Below, in pieces: positions 8,036 through 11,299 of a stretch of DNA of 11,299 bases. The notes below the pieces were generated by a model, which did not search any database, had not been told where the DNA came from, and saw only the letters and a list, made by a program, of their open reading frames with translations. Source of the stretch: Gp6-AA40 sp050742535 (lineage in GTDB: Bacteria > Acidobacteriota > Vicinamibacteria > Vicinamibacterales > UBA2999); NCBI GenBank assembly GCA_050742535.1, contig JBOGIQ010000195.1:1-11299 (forward strand), written 5' to 3'. The translations under genes and the position numbers were made by a program. Within the stretch, counting starts at the first letter, position 1, and each line of letters starts with the position of its first letter.

Positions 8036-8980
8036 ATGGCTGTGACACGACGACTCTTTATCGTGGCGTGCGCGCTTGTCGCGGCGACCGGTGGAACCCC
8101 GGCGGCGCAAACGGATCTCGATGCACTGATGGGGAGCGTGCTGCTCAAGCGCGACGAGAATTGGAAGAAGCTGCAGCAGTACGTGCTCGAAGAGCGCGAG
8201 TCGATGGAGGTGACGGCGCTCGACGGGCGGAGAATCTACGGCTTCAAGCGCGAATATCAATGGTTCCCGCGCGACGGGTTTTTCATCAAGAGCCCGCTGA
8301 CGGCGGACGGCGTGAGGATCGGCGAGGAGCAGCGCCGGCGGCAGGAAGCCATCTGGCTGGCGCGCGAGCAGTACCGCGAAAAGCGGCGCGCTGAAGCACG
8401 CGCCGGGAAAGAAACAGACGATCCGGCGCGGACAGAGATCACCTTCGGCCCGGGTGGCATCAACGCCAACGTCGAAACCGCGCTGCGCGACACGCTGGAG
8501 CCTGGCTTCGTGTCGGCCGCGTATTTCCTCGACTTCAAGTTCGAGCAGGGCCAGTACGCGCTCGCGGGGCGGGACAAATACCTCGGGCGCGACGTGCTGA
8601 CGGTCGAGTACTACCCGACGCGCATGTTCACCGGCGGCCGCGGCAGACCCAACCGGCAGCTGCGCGAGCGCAACAAGGAGATCGGCCGGCAGATGAACAA
8701 GGTGTCGCTCGTCACGCTGTGGATCGATCAGGGCGATCGGCAGATCGTGAAGTACGACTTCAGCAACGTGGACGCCAGCTTCTTCCCCGGTGCGTGGCTG
8801 ATGCGCCTCGAGGAACTGAATGCGTCGATGGAAATGAGCCAGCCGTTCGAAGGCGTCTGGCTCCCGAAGACCGTACGGATTGGATTCGATATGGCGTTCG
8901 CCGGCGGCAACGTCCAGGGGCGATACACGAGCGAGTACGACGACTATCGGCTGGCGACGGTCGAACAGCGCGTACGGTAG
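8036..8980 (+). CDS. Secreted protein of unknown function, paralogue 1
   Basis: A 314-residue protein with a signal peptide (hydrophobic core about 7-18, TPAAQ end). I do not recognise a named family. Visible blocks: DLDALMGSVLLKRDENWKKLQQY (27 on), EYQWFPRDGFFIKSPLTADGV (73-93), a charged Arg/Glu-rich helix (about 95-128), FKFEQGQYALAGRDKYLGRDVL (167 on), VEYYP (190-194), MNKVSLVTLWID (220-231), and a C-terminal strand series with PFEGVWLPKTVRIGF (270-284) and YDDYRL (301-306). The alternating beta strands around VEYYP, TLWID and VWLPKTV resemble LolA/RseB-like half-barrels that bind lipid or lipoprotein, an inference from pattern only. All blocks recur in the paralogue at 9718-10695. The ribosome-binding site is weak (GAAG, 5 nt from ATG). 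Confidence 0.87.
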   Translation: MAVTRRLFIVACALVAATGGTPAAQTDLDALMGSVLLKRDENWKKLQQYVLEERESMEVTALDGRRIYGFKREYQWFPRDGFFIKSPLTADGVRIGEEQRRRQEAIWLAREQYREKRRAEARAGKETDDPARTEITFGPGGINANVETALRDTLEPGFVSAAYFLDFKFEQGQYALAGRDKYLGRDVLTVEYYPTRMFTGGRGRPNRQLRERNKEIGRQMNKVSLVTLWIDQGDRQIVKYDFSNVDASFFPGAWLMRLEELNASMEMSQPFEGVWLPKTVRIGFDMAFAGGNVQGRYTSEYDDYRLATVEQRVR

Positions 8981-8990
8981 CGATCGACCC

Positions 8991-9569
8991 TCAGCGATCG
9001 AGCTTCAAATCGCCCACGGTCAGGTGGGCGCGCAGCTCGTACTGGCCTGTTCCCGTCCACTCGAACGACCTGAACAATCCTTCCTTGTGGACGTTGAACG
9101 CGTCCGCGTGCAAATCGCCGACGCGGACCGAGGCCGTCGCATAGCGATATTGGTCGCGCGAGCCGACGTCGATCGTCACGTCTCCGGCGTGGGCCGAGAT
9201 GTCCTTGCTCCCCTCGATCCCGCTGATCTCCAGGTCGCCCGCCGTCAGCCTGACGACGATGTTCGTGCGGCGCGGCAGTTCGATTCGAACCTTGGCGCCG
9301 TCATTCCAGGGCGTGTCGGTGCGCACGGTCGCCCGCTGGGCCTTCACGTCGATCCGCAGCGACACTTCCGTGTTCCGCGCCCCGTCGTCCCAGGTCACCC
9401 GGATGCGATCGTCGCGCGACCCGACGATCTCGTACTCCCCGGCATCCAGCTCCAGACGAACGGTTCCGCCGGACACGAACTGGCGTTCCGTCACTCCAGC
9501 CGCCTCGGCCGTGGATCCAGCCACGAGCAACGCCAGCGCCGCCGCCACCGGGATTACGGTCGTCCGCAT
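8991..9569 (-). CDS. Secreted DUF4097-like beta-helix protein
   Basis: A 192-residue protein starting at the ATG at 9569, fixed by an exact AGGAGG (9578-9583) with 8-nt spacing; an upstream in-frame start lacks this. A signal peptide covers residues 1-24 (AEAAG end). The rest is beta-rich with a repeated xGD[LV]x rung: DAGEYEIVG (42-50), TAGDLEISG (109-117), HAGDVTID (127-134), RVGDLHADAF (149-158) and TVGDLKLD (184-191). Such rungs are typical of DUF4097/DUF2807 'head GIN'-type adhesin-like domains, which fold as right-handed beta-helices; the function is unknown. The protein is short for that group and ends on a rung. It lies between the two paralogous secreted genes on the opposite strand, converging on the first with a 10-nt gap and diverging from the second. 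Confidence 0.85.
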   Translation of the reverse strand: MRTTVIPVAAALALLVAGSTAEAAGVTERQFVSGGTVRLELDAGEYEIVGSRDDRIRVTWDDGARNTEVSLRIDVKAQRATVRTDTPWNDGAKVRIELPRRTNIVVRLTAGDLEISGIEGSKDISAHAGDVTIDVGSRDQYRYATASVRVGDLHADAFNVHKEGLFRSFEWTGTGQYELRAHLTVGDLKLDR

Positions 9570-9717
9570 ATTTCCAGCCTCCTGGAACACGATTACGAGC
9601 ACCGGGCCGCGAAAGATGCGGGACAATCCCAAGGAAATTCCAAGGTTTCGCCTGATGCACCCGGTGTGACGCCAGATGCGTAATACACACCAGCCAGCGC
9701 CTGCCTTTCGGAGTTGT

Positions 9718-10695
9718 ATGCGGATCCTGCTCCCCGCCGTGTGCCTTGCCGCGGCGATCGTCGCCTACCCCTCTGCGCAGTCGGACCTCGACGCGCTGAT
9801 GTCCGACGTCCTCGCCCGCCGGGACGACAACTGGAAGAAGCTCCAGCAGTACACGCTGACGGAGCGGGAAACCCTGCAGATCACGGCCCTTGCGGTGTTC
9901 CGGCTCTTCGGCTTCGAGCGCGAATACCTCTGGTTCCCGCGCGAAGGATTCTTCGTCCGCAGTCCGCTGAAAGCAGACGGCGTGGCCATCGACGACGACC
10001 GCCGCCGGCGCGAGGAAGACGAGTGGTTGAAGAACGCTCAGAACTCCGAGAAGCGACGAAAGGAGCGCCAATCCGGCCGGGCCAGGGCGGGCGCGCGGGC
10101 TGAAGGCGATGTGCCCGCTCCGCTGGCGGTCCAGACCGATGCGCTGCTGACCGGATCCGTCGAAGACGTGATCAGCCAGACGTTCGAGCCGGGATTCATC
10201 CGCTCGGCGAACTTCATGGAATTCAAGTTCGATCAGGGACAGTACGCCCTGGCCGGGCGCGAGCGCATGCTCGATCGCGACGTGCTGAAGATCGAGTACT
10301 ACCCGAAGCAGCTGTTCAACGACGCGGACAAGCGCCCCTGCCGGCAGAAGGACGCCAAGGAGCAGTGTGACAAGGGCGACGAGCTGGAAGCCGACATCGA
10401 GCGGAAGATGAACAAGGTGGCGCTGGCCACGCTCTGGGTGGATCCGAAAGAGCGTCAGATCCTGCGCTACGAGTTCCGCTTCCAGGACATGGATTTTCTG
10501 CCGGGGCGGTCGATTGTCCGCGTCGAGAGCTCGCGGGCGACGATGCAGATGGCAGAGCCGTTCACGAACGTCTGGCTGCCGGACGCGGTGACGATGCGGT
10601 TCCGTGTTGGATCGGCGGCCGGCCCGCTCGAGGCCAGGTACGACGTGAAGTACCGGGATTATCGGCTTCCTGAGGTTTCCGGGAGGGTGCGATGA
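9718..10695 (+). CDS. Secreted protein of unknown function, paralogue 2
   Basis: A 325-residue paralogue of the 8036-8980 product, alike over its length, roughly half the residues identical by eye. The ATG at 9718 is preferred over one at 9676: it has GGAG (9710-9713) upstream and gives a compact signal peptide (MRILLPAVCLAAAIVA, then YPSAQ). Shared blocks: DLDALMSDVL (23-32), DDNWKKLQQY (36-45), EYLWFPREGFFVRSPLKADGV (69-89), FKFDQGQYALAGRE (169-182), IEYYP (192-196), MNKVALATLWVD (231-242) and NVWLPDAVT (284-292). It differs by a longer charged middle segment (about 108-145) and an insert with two cysteines, C208 and C217, that could form a disulfide after export. The stop overlaps the ATG of the POTRA protein (ATGA), so the two are translationally coupled and may work together at the outer membrane. 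Confidence 0.87.
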   Translation: MRILLPAVCLAAAIVAYPSAQSDLDALMSDVLARRDDNWKKLQQYTLTERETLQITALAVFRLFGFEREYLWFPREGFFVRSPLKADGVAIDDDRRRREEDEWLKNAQNSEKRRKERQSGRARAGARAEGDVPAPLAVQTDALLTGSVEDVISQTFEPGFIRSANFMEFKFDQGQYALAGRERMLDRDVLKIEYYPKQLFNDADKRPCRQKDAKEQCDKGDELEADIERKMNKVALATLWVDPKERQILRYEFRFQDMDFLPGRSIVRVESSRATMQMAEPFTNVWLPDAVTMRFRVGSAAGPLEARYDVKYRDYRLPEVSGRVR

Positions 10696-11299
10696 GCGCC
10701 CGCCTTTTAACCACGACGACTACGAAGGGCTCGAAGATCACGTCGTCCTTCGTCGCGATCTTCGTGCTCTTCGCGTCCTTCGTGGTTCAAGGCCAGGCGC
10801 AGGCGCCCGAGAAGATTACCGAGGTTCGCGTTCACGGCAATCACACCACGCCGGACACGGACATCCTTCAGATCAGCGGTCTCGCCGCCGGCGTCGAGCC
10901 GAGCGAGGCGCGGTTGAAGGACGCCGAGCAGAAGCTGCGCGCGTCGCGGCGCTTCGAAGGCGTCGAGCTGCGGAAGCGGTATCTGTCGATCACCGACCCG
11001 TCCCAGGTCCTGGTGATGATCGTCGTGGACGAGCATCCCGCCGTCAGCGCAACGGACCTGACGCCGGGCCCGCTGAAGAAGTTCCGCGCGATGCAGATGT
11101 GGCTGCCGATCCTGAAGCACGAGGACGGCTACGGCTTCACCTACGGGGCGCGTCTCGCGTTCAAGGACTCAATCGGCGACCGGAGCCGGGTCTCGGTGCC
11201 GATGACGTGGGGCGGCGAACGGCGCATCGGCCTCGACGCCGAACGCTCCTTCGACGGCCCGATCTCGGTCGTCCGCGGCGGCGTGTCGCTCTACCGACG
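10692..11299 (+). CDS. BamA/TamA-like outer-membrane protein with one POTRA domain (3' end beyond window)
   Basis: The first 202 codons of a gene cut by the window edge; no stop is reached. It begins at the ATG in ATGA overlapping the previous stop, with GGGAGGG at 10681-10687 as ribosome-binding site. Residues 1-38 are a signal peptide with hydrophobic core about 20-32 and an AQA cleavage site (36-38). A POTRA domain follows at about 42-115: ITEVRVHGNHTTPDTDIL, a helix with RLKDAEQKLRAS, then FEGVELRKRY and VLVMIVVDEHPAV. From about 145 on, GYGFTYGARLAFKD and alternating-strand sequence look like the start of an Omp85-type barrel. One POTRA is fewer than the five of BamA, so a specialised insertase or secretion pore is more likely than the main BamA. 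The signal-peptide core is encoded by an interspersed repeat (10705-10796). Confidence 0.85.
   Translation, partial: MSARLLTTTTTKGSKITSSFVAIFVLFASFVVQGQAQAPEKITEVRVHGNHTTPDTDILQISGLAAGVEPSEARLKDAEQKLRASRRFEGVELRKRYLSITDPSQVLVMIVVDEHPAVSATDLTPGPLKKFRAMQMWLPILKHEDGYGFTYGARLAFKDSIGDRSRVSVPMTWGGERRIGLDAERSFDGPISVVRGGVSLYR
10705..10796 (+). repeat. Interspersed repeat copy C inside a signal-peptide coding region
   Basis: The stretch opens with TTTTAACCACGA and closes with CTTCGTGGTTCAAGGCCAG, so its ends (AACCACGA at 10709-10716 and TCGTGGTT at 10780-10787) are inverted. The closing 37 nt (10760-10796) match 1771-1807 of copy B at 31 positions by hand alignment. It lies wholly within the POTRA gene and encodes residues 5-35, including the hydrophobic core FVLFASFVV. 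Confidence 0.65.

Noticed and set aside
8981..9000. CGATCG...CGATCG as a terminator between convergent genes
   Set aside because: The two hexamers are self-palindromic and could pair, but the stem is only 6 bp with no T-run and overlaps the coding end of the minus-strand gene.

Overview
The window is GC-rich and most likely comes from an Acidobacteriota genome, probably of the Vicinamibacteria type. This is an inference. It rests on a TIGR03435-family secreted protein (a family greatly expanded in soil Acidobacteria), a coenzyme-B12-dependent class II ribonucleotide reductase as the only RNR seen, a secreted TolB-like propeller, and dense small interspersed repeats. No rRNA, tRNA, CRISPR array or intact transposase was found.

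Layout, left to right. (1) 1-355: no clear gene. It holds copies of two interspersed repeat families and a candidate promoter. (2) 356-1702 (+): a DUF4041 plus T5orf172 (GIY-YIG-like nuclease) protein, lower in GC than its neighbours and bracketed by inverted copies of a ~51-nt repeat. (3) 1843-4785 (-): nrdJ, class II RNR, converging on the nuclease gene across a strong hairpin. Three short palindromic repeats lie in frame inside nrdJ, one in each poorly conserved segment. (4) 4786-5516: a large divergent intergenic region with a candidate NrdR box pair and promoter for nrdJ, a sigma-54-like motif facing right, and six heptamer repeats. (5) 5517-6428 (+): secreted TolB/PD40-type beta-propeller. 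(6) 6468-7292 (-): TIGR03435 secreted protein, with the same 9-bp minisatellite at both ends. (7) 7480-8980 (+): a GNAT acetyltransferase, apparently leaderless, followed 7 nt later by a secreted protein of unknown function. (8) 8991-9569 (-): secreted DUF4097-like beta-helix protein. (9) 9718-10695 (+): a paralogue of the secreted unknown, overlapping by ATGA the start of (10) 10692-end (+), a BamA/TamA-like outer-membrane protein with one POTRA domain, cut by the window edge.

How the genes relate. The right half (about 8.0-11.3 kb) reads as an envelope neighbourhood: every product there has a signal peptide, and one of the two paralogues is translationally coupled to a POTRA/barrel protein. 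nrdJ is the one housekeeping gene, and its upstream region fits control by the deoxynucleotide-sensing repressor NrdR. The most unusual aspect is how often short repeats have entered functional sequence: linkers of NrdJ, the hydrophobic core of a signal peptide, a terminator-like hairpin, and the -35 region of a promoter. All similarities were judged by eye, with no database search.
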